A stretch of DNA of 64,000 bases from Allobosea psychrotolerans (GTDB lineage Bacteria; Pseudomonadota; Alphaproteobacteria; Rhizobiales; Beijerinckiaceae): assembly GCF_002917105.1 (NCBI RefSeq), contig NZ_PQFZ01000009.1, positions 1-64,000 of the forward strand. Reading direction: 5' to 3'. Position numbers and translations under genes: made by a program. The notes under the pieces were generated by a model. That model saw only the letters and a list, made by a program, of their open reading frames with translations. It had not been told where the DNA came from and made no database searches. Below are positions 24,275 through 33,116 of this stretch, in pieces; the first letter of the stretch is position 1, and each line of letters starts with the position of its first letter.

Positions 24275-24314
24275 TCCGCTTATTCTGACGCTATATTGCG
24301 TCAGAATAAGCGGA
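24275..24314 (-). promoter_or_regulatory. Palindromic operator/promoter of the RES toxin-antitoxin operon
   Basis: Two perfect 17-bp arms (24275-24291 and 24298-24314, TCCGCTTATTCTGACGC and its complement) flank a TATATT spacer, 16 bases before the antitoxin ATG. On the minus strand TTGCAT (24320-24315) could be the -35 element and ATATAG or TATAGC, 18-19 bases further, the -10, placing the core promoter inside the palindrome. Confidence 0.85.
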
Positions 24315-24339
24315 ATGCAAGAGCGTCGGGCCGTCCATC

Positions 24340-26220
24340 CTATAGAAACCCGATCGAGATCCACGGGATGAAGGTGATCAGCAGCAGGCCGAGGAAGAGC
24401 CAGGCCAGGTAGATCCAGATGCGGCGCATGCCGGCGTCGGGCGGCACGTCGCCGATGATGCAGGCGGCGTAGTAGCAAAGTCCGAAAGGCGGCGCGAACA
24501 GCCCGAGCCCCATCGCGAGGATGACGACCATGCTGTAATGCACCTCGTGGATGCCGAACTGCTTGGCGATCGGGAACAGCAGCGGTCCGAACAGCACTAT
24601 CGCGGGAATGCCTTCCAGCACGCTGCCGAGCACGATGAAGGCGATCACCGAGATCAGCAGGAAGCCGTTGGCGCCGCCGGGCACGCCGGCCATGCGGGCC
24701 GCGAGTTCATGCGAGAAGCCCGATTGCGCCAGGGCCCAAGCCATGGCGCTGGCTGCGCCGACGATGAACAGGATCGCGCCCGACAGCGAGGCCGTCTGCA
24801 CCAGCATCGGCAAGGCGTTCCGCCAGACCAGGCCGCCGCGATAGATCAGGAGGCCGAGCACGAGGCTGTAGGCAATGCCGATGGTCGAGACTTCCGTGGC
24901 AGTGGCGACGCCCTCGACCACGGCGCTGCGGATCAGGAAGGGCAGGATCAGCGCGGGAATCGCGATCCAGAGCGTCTTGGCCACGAGCGACATCGGCGCA
25001 CGCTCGATCTTGACGCTGGCATCGTCCTCCTTGCCGGCGCGATAGCGTGCCACCAGCGCCAGCACGAAGGCGAGCACCAAGGCCGGCAGGATGCCGGCGG
25101 TGAACAGCGCCGCGATCGAGACGCCGGTGACCGAGGCGATCGCGATCAGCACGATCGAGGGCGGGATCGTCTCGCTCATCGCGCCGGAGGCGGCAAGCAG
25201 CGAGACCAGCTCGCCGTCCTTCATGCCGCGCTTGCGCATCTCCGGAAACAGCACCGGGGCGATCGCCGCCATGTCGGCGGTCTTCGAGCCTGAAATGCCC
25301 GAGACCAGCAGCATCGCGCCGAGCATGACATAGGACATGCCGCCGCGGACATGGCCGAGCACCGAGGCCAGGAAGGCGACCATCACGCGCGCCATGCCGG
25401 TCGCCTCGACCAGTTGCCCGAGCAAGACGAAGAGCGGCACCGCAAGCAAGATGAGCGAGCTCATGCCCTCGTCGATGCGCCCGACCACGACCAGCAATGG
25501 CGTCCGCGTCGTGATCAAAAGGAAGGCCGCCGTCGCCAGGCAGAAGGAAAAGGCGATCGGCACGCCCGCCATGACGGCAAGCCCGAGCAGCCCGACGAAG
25601 AAGATCAGCAGGTTCCAGTTGCCGAGCCCCTTGAGCGAGGGGCCGATGAGATAGAGCGCACCGGCGATCAGCGCATAGAGCGCCGCAACTGAGAGTACGT
25701 CGCGCCAGGAATGCCGCGCCAGGCTCAGGAGCACGCTGACCAGCGCGATCAGGCAGCCCACCGGAATGGCGGCGGCGCGGATGGTGCCGGGCCAGCCGAG
25801 CGCGGGCGTCTCAACAAAGGACTGGTCCTCCATATACTCCCAGGTCGGATGCAGGATCAGGGCGAGGAAGATCGCCACGCCGCCGGCGGCGAGCGTCGCC
25901 GCCCAGGCCTCGGCGCGCGGTGAGAGGAAGGAGACGAAGAAGGTCAGCCGCATATGCGAGGCGCGCTGGACGGCGATGGCGCTGCCCAGCATGGCGAGCC
26001 AGAGGAACAGGATCGAGGCCAGTTCGTCCGACCAGATCAATGGCTGGTGGAAGGTGCGGGCGAGAATGCCCAGGAACAGGATCACGACCTCGGCGACGAC
26101 GACCGCCGCGGCTGGGATTTCGACGAGCAGGCGCAAGCCGCGCTCGATCCTCCCGATCAACCCGGAGCTGCGCCCCGGGTTGAGTGCGACCAAATGCGGA
26201 TCGCCGGTCGCCGCGCTCAT
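24340..26220 (-). CDS. TRAP transporter fused DctQ-DctM permease
   Basis: A 626-aa TRAP permease with the small (DctQ) and large (DctM) subunits fused. Residues about 30-170 form the four-helix DctQ part (WSDELASILFLWLAMLGSAI, RASHMRLTFF). The rest is the DctM transporter domain, with GVPIAFSFCLATAAFLL, VSGISGSKTADMAAIAPVLF, SGAMSETIPPSIVLIAIASV and a C-terminal PPFGLCYYAACIIGD. It imports an organic anion, probably a carboxylate, with a sodium or proton gradient together with the binding protein encoded just upstream (4-nt ATGA overlap). The substrate is not evident. Confidence 0.93.
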   Translation of the reverse strand: MSAATGDPHLVALNPGRSSGLIGRIERGLRLLVEIPAAAVVVAEVVILFLGILARTFHQPLIWSDELASILFLWLAMLGSAIAVQRASHMRLTFFVSFLSPRAEAWAATLAAGGVAIFLALILHPTWEYMEDQSFVETPALGWPGTIRAAAIPVGCLIALVSVLLSLARHSWRDVLSVAALYALIAGALYLIGPSLKGLGNWNLLIFFVGLLGLAVMAGVPIAFSFCLATAAFLLITTRTPLLVVVGRIDEGMSSLILLAVPLFVLLGQLVEATGMARVMVAFLASVLGHVRGGMSYVMLGAMLLVSGISGSKTADMAAIAPVLFPEMRKRGMKDGELVSLLAASGAMSETIPPSIVLIAIASVTGVSIAALFTAGILPALVLAFVLALVARYRAGKEDDASVKIERAPMSLVAKTLWIAIPALILPFLIRSAVVEGVATATEVSTIGIAYSLVLGLLIYRGGLVWRNALPMLVQTASLSGAILFIVGAASAMAWALAQSGFSHELAARMAGVPGGANGFLLISVIAFIVLGSVLEGIPAIVLFGPLLFPIAKQFGIHEVHYSMVVILAMGLGLFAPPFGLCYYAACIIGDVPPDAGMRRIWIYLAWLFLGLLLITFIPWISIGFL

Positions 26221-27272
26221 GCCAGCGCCCCGACCACGGCCTCGAGCGCCTTCCAGTTGTCCTCGCCGAACTTAGCCCGCCACTCCTTGTAGAAGCCGGC
26301 CGCGCTGAGGCCCTTGCGGAAAGCCTCCTTGTCGGCAGCCTCGAAGGTCAGGCCCTTGGCGACAAGCTCACCCTTCAGCGTGGTGTTGAGCTTGGTCGTA
26401 TCCTCGCGCTGTTCCAGCGCGGCGCGGTCGAGTTCGCGCCTGACGACCTCCTGCAGTGCGTCGGGCAAGGCTTTCATCGAGCGCCGGTTGCCGAGGATGA
26501 AGAACGGATCCCAGATGTGGTTGGTCTCGGAAACGTATTTCTGGACCTCGTAGATCTTGCCGGCCTCGATGGTGACGAGCCCGTTTTCCTGGCCGTCGAC
26601 GAGGCGGGTCTGCAGTGCCGTGTAGAGCTCGTTGAAATTGATCGAGGTCGGGCTGGCGCCGAGCGACTTGAACAGCGAGGTGAAGATCGGCGAGACCGGC
26701 ACGCGGATGCGATAGCCGGCGAGGTCGGCCGGCGTCCTGATCGGCTTGGCCGAGGAGGTAATCTGCCGGAAGGTGTTGTCGGCCGGCTTGGCGACGACGA
26801 GCGCGCCGGTCTTCTCGATCTGCGTGGCGATCAGCTTGCCGAGATCGCCATCCATCGTCTTCCAGACCTGGCCGTAATCGGCGAAGGCGAACCCGACATT
26901 GGCGATGCCCGCCAGCGGCGCGACGGTCGAGAGCACCGAGCCGGCAATGTTGAGGAAATCGACGCCGCCGCTCCTGATCTGCGTCAGCAGATCGGTATCG
27001 GAACCGAGCTGCGAGGCGGGGAAGAAGCGGATCTCGATCCGGCCGCCGCTCGCTTCCTTGATCCGCAGCGCGGCTTCGCCGAGCCGGGTGTTGATCGGCT
27101 GCGTCAGGGATTGTCCGGTTGCGAGCTTGTACTCGAATTCGGCAGCGCGCGCCGGCCCGGTGCGGATGGCGACGAGCGGGATGGCGGCCGCGCCGGCGAG
27201 GAGGCTGCGCCGGGTCAGCGTCGCGCATGGCGACGATGCGGGTGTGGATGACGGCTTCTGGTGATCTGGCAT
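26217..27272 (-). CDS. TRAP transporter substrate-binding protein (DctP family)
   Basis: A 351-aa periplasmic binding protein with a Tat-type leader (TRRSLLAGAAAIPLVA, twin Arg). The mature protein has DctP-family blocks: FKYKLA-like start EFEYKLATGQSL, FFPASQLGSDTDLL, GYRIRVPVSPIFTSLFKSLG and VDGQENGLVTIEAGKIYEVQ. The conserved Arg of IRVP binds the substrate carboxylate in this family. The ATG at 27272 has AGGAGGA just upstream. It is the first gene of a unit with the fused permease, divergent from the LysR gene that may control it. Confidence 0.93.
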   Translation of the reverse strand: MPDHQKPSSTPASSPCATLTRRSLLAGAAAIPLVAIRTGPARAAEFEYKLATGQSLTQPINTRLGEAALRIKEASGGRIEIRFFPASQLGSDTDLLTQIRSGGVDFLNIAGSVLSTVAPLAGIANVGFAFADYGQVWKTMDGDLGKLIATQIEKTGALVVAKPADNTFRQITSSAKPIRTPADLAGYRIRVPVSPIFTSLFKSLGASPTSINFNELYTALQTRLVDGQENGLVTIEAGKIYEVQKYVSETNHIWDPFFILGNRRSMKALPDALQEVVRRELDRAALEQREDTTKLNTTLKGELVAKGLTFEAADKEAFRKGLSAAGFYKEWRAKFGEDNWKALEAVVGALA

Positions 27273-27648
27273 GGACGGTCCTCCTGAATATTGTCTCCAA
27301 CGTCGCTGATGCGCGTCGGTATCCTGTTCGAGTCTGGCTGCGCCTGGCCTGAAACCCACGCCCCGACTGAGCGCCGGCCGCGTCGAGCGGCGCGCATGGC
27401 GGCGCCGGCACATCCCGCAGCGGGACATGCGCGTATTCGGCTATGACGGGGGCTGTTCGAGCGGTCCTCTTCCTTGGGCGGTCCGACCTTTGGCCGGTAT
27501 CCAGCGTTCCTGACGCCTCTCTGACCGGAGGCTTTCCCTTCTGGCGCCGACCTTGCGGCCGTCTCCAGCAGCGTCAGCCTAGATTGCTGGCCACTGCGCA
27601 CAATTGAGTTATATTTCGCGTCCTTTTAGCTGACCTTAAAGGTTCGCG
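27273..27648. other. Divergent control region between TRAP operon and LysR gene
   Basis: 376 bases with no convincing gene. An A+T-rich segment (TTGAGTTATATTTCGCGTCC) just before the LysR start probably holds the promoter and operator. I could not assign a LysR T-N11-A box with confidence. Confidence 0.4.
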
Positions 27649-28578
27649 ATGCAGATTCCGTTCCGCTCGATCATCGTCTTCCATGCGGTGGCACGCGCCG
27701 GCAGCGTCTCGCGCGCCGCCGAGGAACTGCGCGTCACGCCGTCTGCCGTCAGCCAGCAGATCCAGGCGCTGGAGCTGCATCTGGGAACGGCGCTGACCCT
27801 GAAGGTCGGCCGCAACATCACGCTGACCGAAGCCGGCGAGCGCTATTTCCAGATGGTCGGGCGCGAGATCGAGCATATCGCCGATGTGACGCAGCATGTG
27901 CGCGGCATCCGCTCGGCCACGACCCTGACGGTACGGGCCGCGCCCAGCGTGTCGAGCAAATGGCTCCTGCCGCGCCTCCACAGCTTCGTCGACGCCAACC
28001 CGGATATCGAGTTGCGGCTCGACGGCACCAATGAACCGACCGATTTCAGCAAGGAGAACGTCGATATCGAGATCCGGCATGGCGAAGGCGTCTGGCCCGG
28101 CCTGTTCATCGAGGGGCTCGGCAAGGAGCGCTTCTTCCCGCTCTGCTCGCCCGCGCTGCTGCCGGCTGCCAGCATCACCGCCGCGGATCTGCCCGAGCAG
28201 CGCCTGATCCACTCCGTCAAGTCGCAGATGCAATGGCCGCGCTGGTTCGCCGAGGCCGGCGTCGAGCCGGAGCGGCGCTGGCATCGCGTCCTCTTCGACC
28301 GCAGCCATATGGCGATCGATGCCGCTGCCAGCGGCATGGGCATCGCGCTCGAAAGCGAATTGCTCGCCTGGCGCGAGCTTGCCGACGGCTCCCTGATCCG
28401 CCCGGTCCGTGACGCCCCCGAGGTCATGGTCGCGACGCAATGGATCGTCTGCCCGCACAATCATCTGCGGCACCGCAAGACCCGCACCTTCCTCGACTGG
28501 CTCCGGGCCGAGCGGGAGCGTTCGCTAGAGCCGGATGATTTCAGACGGAGTCACAAAGTGGCTCCGTCTGAAATCTGA
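27649..28578 (+). CDS. LysR family regulator (GcvA-like)
   Basis: A 309-aa LysR regulator of the GcvA-like group. The winged helix is at 1-60 (FHAVARAGSVSRAAEELRVT, PSAVSQQIQALELHLG). The effector domain has the group's CSPALLPA and GIALESELLA blocks. It is divergent from the TRAP genes and probably controls them. The last 15 or so residues (EPDDFRRSHKVAPSEI) and the stop codon are encoded by hairpin 1 of a composite palindromic repeat, so the native C-terminus has been replaced or extended by repeat insertion. Confidence 0.9.
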   Translation: MQIPFRSIIVFHAVARAGSVSRAAEELRVTPSAVSQQIQALELHLGTALTLKVGRNITLTEAGERYFQMVGREIEHIADVTQHVRGIRSATTLTVRAAPSVSSKWLLPRLHSFVDANPDIELRLDGTNEPTDFSKENVDIEIRHGEGVWPGLFIEGLGKERFFPLCSPALLPAASITAADLPEQRLIHSVKSQMQWPRWFAEAGVEPERRWHRVLFDRSHMAIDAAASGMGIALESELLAWRELADGSLIRPVRDAPEVMVATQWIVCPHNHLRHRKTRTFLDWLRAERERSLEPDDFRRSHKVAPSEI

Positions 28579-28652
28579 ATCCGTCTCTCACCAAAGTGTT
28601 AGAGCAGGATCGATCGCGAAAAACCGGTTCCCACTTTTTCGTATCCTGCTCT
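28537..28652 (+). repeat. Two-hairpin composite palindromic repeat, copy C
   Basis: Hairpin 1: arms GATTTCAGACGGAGTCAC (28537-28554) and GTGGCTCCGTCTGAAATC (28558-28575) with an AAA loop. The linker CTGAATCCGTCTCTCACC matches copy B. Hairpin 2 runs 28601-28652 (AGAGCAGGAT ... ATCCTGCTCT). Compared with copy B, stem changes occur in pairs that keep base pairing. Confidence 0.8.
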
Positions 28653-29027
28653 AGTGCAGCATGCGGAAACGGCGACAGTTTAGCCGTTCTACATCGTTGG
28701 TGCAGATAATCTGAATTGCCCCGATGCCGGCCGCTCCCTAACCTCAGGGTCGTAGCAAGGCGGGGCATATTGACCTCTGGTCGCGACAACCCGCCGCTCG
28801 ACAGGGAAGCGCAATGACCAAAGAGGATGTCGCCTCAAGCCCGGCGACGGCCGCGGCGGCTGTCTGCGCCTCTCCCGGCCGAGCCTTCGCGACGCTTTTC
28901 CCGAAGACCGCTCGCGATCCGGCCTTGCGGCCGGCGCGGTTGAATCCGCTCTAGGCCTTTGTTTTAACGCGTTTTCTTCACGCGAACCGGTACCCGCTTC
29001 GCTCGAAAACGCTCTGGAGGACACGTC
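28653..29027. other. Intergenic region upstream of the oxidoreductase gene
   Basis: About 375 bases. A 46-codon frame starts at 28814 (MTKEDVASSPATAAAA) and ends where the type D repeat begins. It has a weak AGGG before it but low-complexity content, so I do not call it a gene. The type D repeat at 28948 occupies the right end, directly in front of the GGAGG of the next gene. Confidence 0.4.
28948..29013 (+). repeat. Interspersed palindromic repeat, type D copy 3
   Basis: CTTTGTTTTAACGCGTTTTC, CACGCGAACCGGTACC and GCTTCGCTCGAAAACGCTC, matching the copies at 5812, 13769 and 60601. It ends 2 bases before the GGAGG ribosome-binding site of the gene at 29028. Confidence 0.75.
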
Positions 29028-30380
29028 ATGAATCTGCATCGCATGCTGCTGGAGCGTCAGGCCGCGGGTAAGCCGGTCACCGTCGGACTGATCGGAGCGG
29101 GCAAGTTCGGCCTGATGTTCCTGTCGCAGGTCCGCTCGACCGACGGCATGCATCTCGTCTGCGTCGCCGATCTGAACCCCGCCCGCGCCCGCTCGCAGCT
29201 CAAGCTCGGCTGCTGGCCCGAGCAGCAATACGCCGCGACCTCTGTCGAAGACGCGCTCAAGAACGGCTCAACGATCGTCACCGACAATGCCGAGGCGCTG
29301 ATCACGCATCCCGGCATCGAGGTGATCATCGAGGCGACGGGCGATCCCGGCGCGGGCATCCGCTTCGCGCTCAAGGCGATCGAGCACGGCAAGCATATCA
29401 TCATGGTCAATGTCGAGGCCGACGCGGTCGCCGGGCCGCTCCTGGCGCGCAAGGCGAAGCAGGCCGGCGTGGTCTATTCGCTCGCCTGGGGCGACCAGCC
29501 GGCCCTGATCGCCGACCATGTCGACTGGGCCCGCGCCGCCGGTTTCAAGGTGGTCTCCGCCGGCAAGGGCACGCGCTACCACCCAACCTACCACCAGTCG
29601 ACGCCCGACACGGTCTGGGACATCCTCGACAAATACATGAAGATCAAGGATCGCAATTCGATCAATCCGAAGATGTTCAACTCCTTCGTCGACGGCACGA
29701 AGTCGGGCATCGAGATGACGGCGGTCTGCAACGCCACGGGGCTGCATTCACAGGCCGACGGCCTGTCCTTCCCGCCGGCGACGCGCTTCGAGCATGCCGA
29801 GATCTGCAAGCCCAAGGCGGATGGCGGCGTATTGGAGCGCAAAGGCGTCACCGAGGTCACCTCCTCGGTCTATCGCGACGGCAGCGACGTGCCGCACTCG
29901 CTGGTCATGGGCACCTATGTCGTCTTCGAGAGCGACAGCGCCTATAGCGAGGAGTGCTTCCGCGAATACAGCATGCTGCCCGACAAGACCGGCAAATACG
30001 CCTCGCTCTATCGCCCCATCCATATGATCGGCCTGGAGCTCGGCATCTCGGTGGCCTCGGCCGCGCTGCGCAAGGAGCCGACCGGCGCCCCGATCTGCTT
30101 CAACTCCGACGTCGTCGCCACCGCCAAGCGCAAGCTCGCGCCCGGTGAGATGCTCGATGGCGAAGGCGGCTTCTGCGTCTGGGGCAAGCAGACCCCGGCC
30201 GATGCCTCGCTGAAGGAGGGTTATCTGCCGCTCGGCCTGGCTCACAACGTCAAGCTGAAGACCGAGATCGCCGAGGGCCAGCGGATCAAATGGGACGATG
30301 TCGTCTATGATCCCGACAGCCAGGCCGTGCGCGTCCGGCGCGAGATGGAGGCGGCTTTCCGCCAGCCCAACGCCGTGTGA
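29028..30380 (+). CDS. NAD(P)-dependent oxidoreductase with C-terminal SAF domain
   Basis: A 450-aa protein with a Rossmann fold similar to homoserine dehydrogenase (VTVGLIGAGKFGLMFLSQV, IIEATGDPGAGIRFALKAIE, HGKHIIMVNVEAD) and a C-terminal SAF-like domain (AKRKLAPGEMLDGEGGFCVW). Close relatives are often misnamed flagellar FlgA because of the SAF domain; some act in unusual sugar or sugar-acid catabolism. Substrate unknown. The ATG has a strong GGAGG. It stands alone between the LysR gene and the convergent RraA-like gene; a catabolic link to either neighbour is inference. Confidence 0.82.
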   Translation: MNLHRMLLERQAAGKPVTVGLIGAGKFGLMFLSQVRSTDGMHLVCVADLNPARARSQLKLGCWPEQQYAATSVEDALKNGSTIVTDNAEALITHPGIEVIIEATGDPGAGIRFALKAIEHGKHIIMVNVEADAVAGPLLARKAKQAGVVYSLAWGDQPALIADHVDWARAAGFKVVSAGKGTRYHPTYHQSTPDTVWDILDKYMKIKDRNSINPKMFNSFVDGTKSGIEMTAVCNATGLHSQADGLSFPPATRFEHAEICKPKADGGVLERKGVTEVTSSVYRDGSDVPHSLVMGTYVVFESDSAYSEECFREYSMLPDKTGKYASLYRPIHMIGLELGISVASAALRKEPTGAPICFNSDVVATAKRKLAPGEMLDGEGGFCVWGKQTPADASLKEGYLPLGLAHNVKLKTEIAEGQRIKWDDVVYDPDSQAVRVRREMEAAFRQPNAV

Positions 30381-30420
30381 CGGCCATTCGAGCATGGCGG
30401 GCGCTAGCCCTGCACAGCGC

Positions 30421-30448
30421 CGGGCCCTGTCGAGAGACGGGGCCCGGT
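30421..30448. terminator. GC-rich hairpin between convergent genes
   Basis: CCGGGCCC (30421-30428) pairs with GGGCCCGG (30441-30448) across a 12-nt loop, centred between the oxidoreductase stop and the RraA-like stop. There is no T-run, so termination function is only probable. Confidence 0.45.
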
Positions 30449-30458
30449 CTGCATGTGA

Positions 30459-31160
30459 TCAGCTGCTATGCTCGAACGCCGCATCGATGATGTCGCAGCC
30501 CATCCGCGTCAGGGCTTCGTCCGCATAGGCCGAGCGGTCCCATGTGCCCGACGCGATGCTTTCGCGAGTCTTGAGCTCCTTGGCGAGCTTGCCCTTGGCG
30601 CGCTCGAGGATGGCCTGCGCCTCGCGCGGCGGAACGATCAGGACGCCGTCGCCATCGCCGAGCACGATATCGCCGGGATTGACGACGACACCGCCGCAGG
30701 AGATCGGCACATTGATCTCGCCCGGCCCGTTGCGATGCGGGCCGCGAGGGGTGGCGCCGCGCGCATAGACCGGAAAATCCAGCTCGCGGATGGCGTCGAC
30801 ATCGCGCATCGCGCCATCGATCACCAGGCCGGCGAGGCCGCGTTTGCGCGCCCAGAGCACCATATTCTCGCCGGCGAGCGCCGTCGTGAGATCGCCGCCA
30901 TCCTCGACGATCACGACATCCCCGGGCGCGGCCATGTCCAGCGCCTTGTGGACCAGGAGGTTGCAGCCTGGCCGGGCCCGCACCGTGAAGGCACAGCCCG
31001 CCATCAGCGCCCGGTTCCACGGCCGGATCGCGGCATCCAGACAGAACAGCCGGTTCATCTCGTCGGCGATGTTGGCGACCGGGATCACGGCCAGTGCTCG
31101 GACCAGGCCCGGATCGGGGCGGTTGATCCTTCGGAAAATCCGGAAGCCGACATTGCTCAT
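30459..31160 (-). CDS. RraA family protein (HMG/CHA aldolase-like)
   Basis: A 233-aa RraA-fold protein. Key blocks are VANIADEMNRL, GCAFTVRARPGCNLLVHKAL, GDVVIVEDGGD, GLVIDGAMRDVDAIRELDFP, and GDIVLGDGDGVLIVPP. The Gx20RD-type residues for metal and pyruvate enolate binding (R and D of DGAMRD) are present, pointing to class II pyruvate aldolase activity (4-hydroxy-4-methyl-2-oxoglutarate or 4-carboxy-4-hydroxy-2-oxoadipate) rather than RNase E inhibition. It is the last gene of a long catabolic run, consistent with a final cleavage to pyruvate. Confidence 0.85.
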   Translation of the reverse strand: MSNVGFRIFRRINRPDPGLVRALAVIPVANIADEMNRLFCLDAAIRPWNRALMAGCAFTVRARPGCNLLVHKALDMAAPGDVVIVEDGGDLTTALAGENMVLWARKRGLAGLVIDGAMRDVDAIRELDFPVYARGATPRGPHRNGPGEINVPISCGGVVVNPGDIVLGDGDGVLIVPPREAQAILERAKGKLAKELKTRESIASGTWDRSAYADEALTRMGCDIIDAAFEHSS

Positions 31161-31208
31161 AGCGGGGTGCCCAGTCTCAAGGGGTTGTGAAGCGAAATGG
31201 CTGCGATC

Positions 31209-32075
31209 TCAGCCGAAACCATAAAGCTCTGCGGGATTGTCGACGAGGATGCGCCTGCGCACCGCCTCGGCGCCGGACCAGCCGTCGAGGAGATCGAGCA
31301 GGACGGCGTCATCGGGCTTGTGCCCGGCCGGCTCCGTGACATGCGGCCAGTCGCTGCCCCAGACGAGCCGCTCGGGCGCGAGACCGACGAAGGCGCGCGC
31401 GATCGCGCCGGCGTCGGGGTAATCCGGCGCGCCGATCTGCGTGTTGAGATAGGCGCCGGCGAGCTTGACCCAGGCCCGGCCCGCGGCGAGCAGATCGCCG
31501 ATCACCGCGAAGGCTGCGTGCTGCGGTCCCAGTGACGGCGGCAGCCTGCCCATATGGTCGAAGACGATCGCGCATGGCAGGCGCTTGAGCAGCGCGGCAT
31601 GCGCGACGATCTGGTCGCCCATCATATGCAGCTGCGCATGCCAGCCGAGATCGGCAATGCGCCGGGCCAGCGGCTCGATCATCGCGATGGTCGTGACGGT
31701 GTCGGCCGGATTCCAGACGCTGAAGCGCAGACCGCGCACGCCGCCCGCGTCGAGTCGCTTCAGCTCGGCGTCGCTGACGCCGGGATCGAGCACGCCGATA
31801 CCGCGACCGGTCCCATCGAAGCGGCGCAAGGCGTCGAGCAGGCAGGCATGGTCCTGGCGATGGAACTTGGACTGCACGACCACCGCCCGCTGCGTGCCGA
31901 GACGCACCTGCAGCAGCCGGTAGTCGTCGAACGTCATGCCGGACGGCTTTTCCGCATCCGGGCTCGGAAAGCGCGGATCCAGGATATGGCAATGCGCGTC
32001 GCAGGCGCCGGCCGGCACGGCGGAGCGAGGCGCCGCCATGCCTGCGGAGTTGGGGACCGGACCATCATCCGCCAT
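31209..32075 (-). CDS. Amidohydrolase family protein (LigI-like TIM-barrel hydrolase)
   Basis: A 288-aa metal-dependent hydrolase of the amidohydrolase_2 type, closest in pattern to 2-pyrone-4,6-dicarboxylate lactonase. It shows ACDAHCHILDPRFP (HxH on strand 1), QSKFHRQDH, GVRGLRFSVWNPAD, IVFDHMGRLPPSLG and VWGSDWPHVTEP (the catalytic Asp on strand 8). Start: ATG 32075 is preceded by GGAGGAG; an upstream TTG at 32108 would overlap the preceding stop but lacks a binding site. It probably opens a lactone or hydrolyses a carboxylate ester in the pathway served by its neighbours. Confidence 0.87.
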   Translation of the reverse strand: MADDGPVPNSAGMAAPRSAVPAGACDAHCHILDPRFPSPDAEKPSGMTFDDYRLLQVRLGTQRAVVVQSKFHRQDHACLLDALRRFDGTGRGIGVLDPGVSDAELKRLDAGGVRGLRFSVWNPADTVTTIAMIEPLARRIADLGWHAQLHMMGDQIVAHAALLKRLPCAIVFDHMGRLPPSLGPQHAAFAVIGDLLAAGRAWVKLAGAYLNTQIGAPDYPDAGAIARAFVGLAPERLVWGSDWPHVTEPAGHKPDDAVLLDLLDGWSGAEAVRRRILVDNPAELYGFG

Positions 32076-32104
32076 CGGCGGCTCCTCCGCGTAATCGATG
32101 GGCT

Positions 32105-33064
32105 TCAATCGAGCTTGATGTTGCGGGATTTGACGGTGGCGGCGGCGCGGCCGATCTCGTCGTCGAGGAAGCGTGCAAAGGCGTCTGGCTTGTTGCCGAC
32201 CGGCTCGAGCCCGAGCTTTTCAAGCTTCGCCTTGATCTCCGGATTGGCGACCGCAGCGACGATTTCGCGCGAGAGACGCTCGACGATCGCCGGCGGCGTG
32301 CCCTTCGGCGCGAACAGCCCGTTCCATTCCTGCGTCTCGAAATCCTTGAGACCGCTTTCGATCAGCGTGGGAACCTCGGGCAGCAATGGCGAGCGCTTCG
32401 GGGAGCCGATGGCGAGCGCCCGCACGGAGCCCGACGTGACCTGGCCGAGCGTGGAGGCCGTGTTGCCGAAATAGAGCGAGACGCGGTCGCCGATGACATC
32501 GTTGAGCGCCGGCGCCCCGCCGCGATAGGGCACATGCACGATGTTGAGACCCGCAGTGTGGTTCAGCGCCTCACCGGCCAGATGAGAGGCCGATCCCGCG
32601 CCTGCCGAGGCGTAGGTCGCCTTCTCCGGGTTCTTGCGCGCGAAGTCGAGCAGCTCCGCAACCGTCTTGTACGGCGCCTTGGGGCTGGCGACGAGAATGT
32701 TGGGCGCGATCACGACCAGCGAGACCGGGATGAAATCCGCCTTGGGGTCGAAGGGCAATTTGCGCAGGGTCGGATTGGCGGCGAAGGCCGAGGCATCGAA
32801 GAGCAGCGTGTAGCCGTCGGCCGGGGCCTTGGCGACGAAATCAGCGCCGATCACGCCGCCGGCGCCCGGACGGTTCTCGATCACGATCTGCTGGCCGAGC
32901 GCCTGGCTCATCTGCTGGCCGACGATGCGGGCGGTGCTGTCGGCGCCGCCGCCGGCCGCATAGGGCACGACCATCTTGATCGGCCTGTCCGGATATTGCG
33001 CGAGCGTCGGCACTGGCGACAGGGCAAGGAGTACAGCGGCGATACGGAGCAGCGTCTGATTCAT
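32105..33064 (-). CDS. Tripartite tricarboxylate transporter-type binding protein (TctC/Bug)
   Basis: A 319-aa periplasmic binding protein with signal peptide (LLRIAAVLLALSPVPTLAQ). It carries Bug-family blocks YPDRPIKMVVPYAAGGGADS, GQQIVIENRPGAGGVIGADF, HVPYRGGAPALNDVIGDRVS and EWNGLFAPKGTP. Bug proteins bind carboxylates such as citrate, or aromatic acids. No TctA/TctB membrane genes lie nearby, so it must use a distant transporter or act as an orphan sensor, as many Bug proteins do. Confidence 0.93.
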   Translation of the reverse strand: MNQTLLRIAAVLLALSPVPTLAQYPDRPIKMVVPYAAGGGADSTARIVGQQMSQALGQQIVIENRPGAGGVIGADFVAKAPADGYTLLFDASAFAANPTLRKLPFDPKADFIPVSLVVIAPNILVASPKAPYKTVAELLDFARKNPEKATYASAGAGSASHLAGEALNHTAGLNIVHVPYRGGAPALNDVIGDRVSLYFGNTASTLGQVTSGSVRALAIGSPKRSPLLPEVPTLIESGLKDFETQEWNGLFAPKGTPPAIVERLSREIVAAVANPEIKAKLEKLGLEPVGNKPDAFARFLDDEIGRAAATVKSRNIKLD

Positions 33065-33116
33065 TCTGGATGTCCTTGCTGGATCTGCATGGTCTGGGAA
33101 TATCGACGGGCTGGGA

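Noticed and set aside
28814-28954. 46-codon frame starting MTKEDVASS
   Set aside because: Low-complexity Ala-rich content and an end that coincides with a repeat; only a weak AGGG precedes it.
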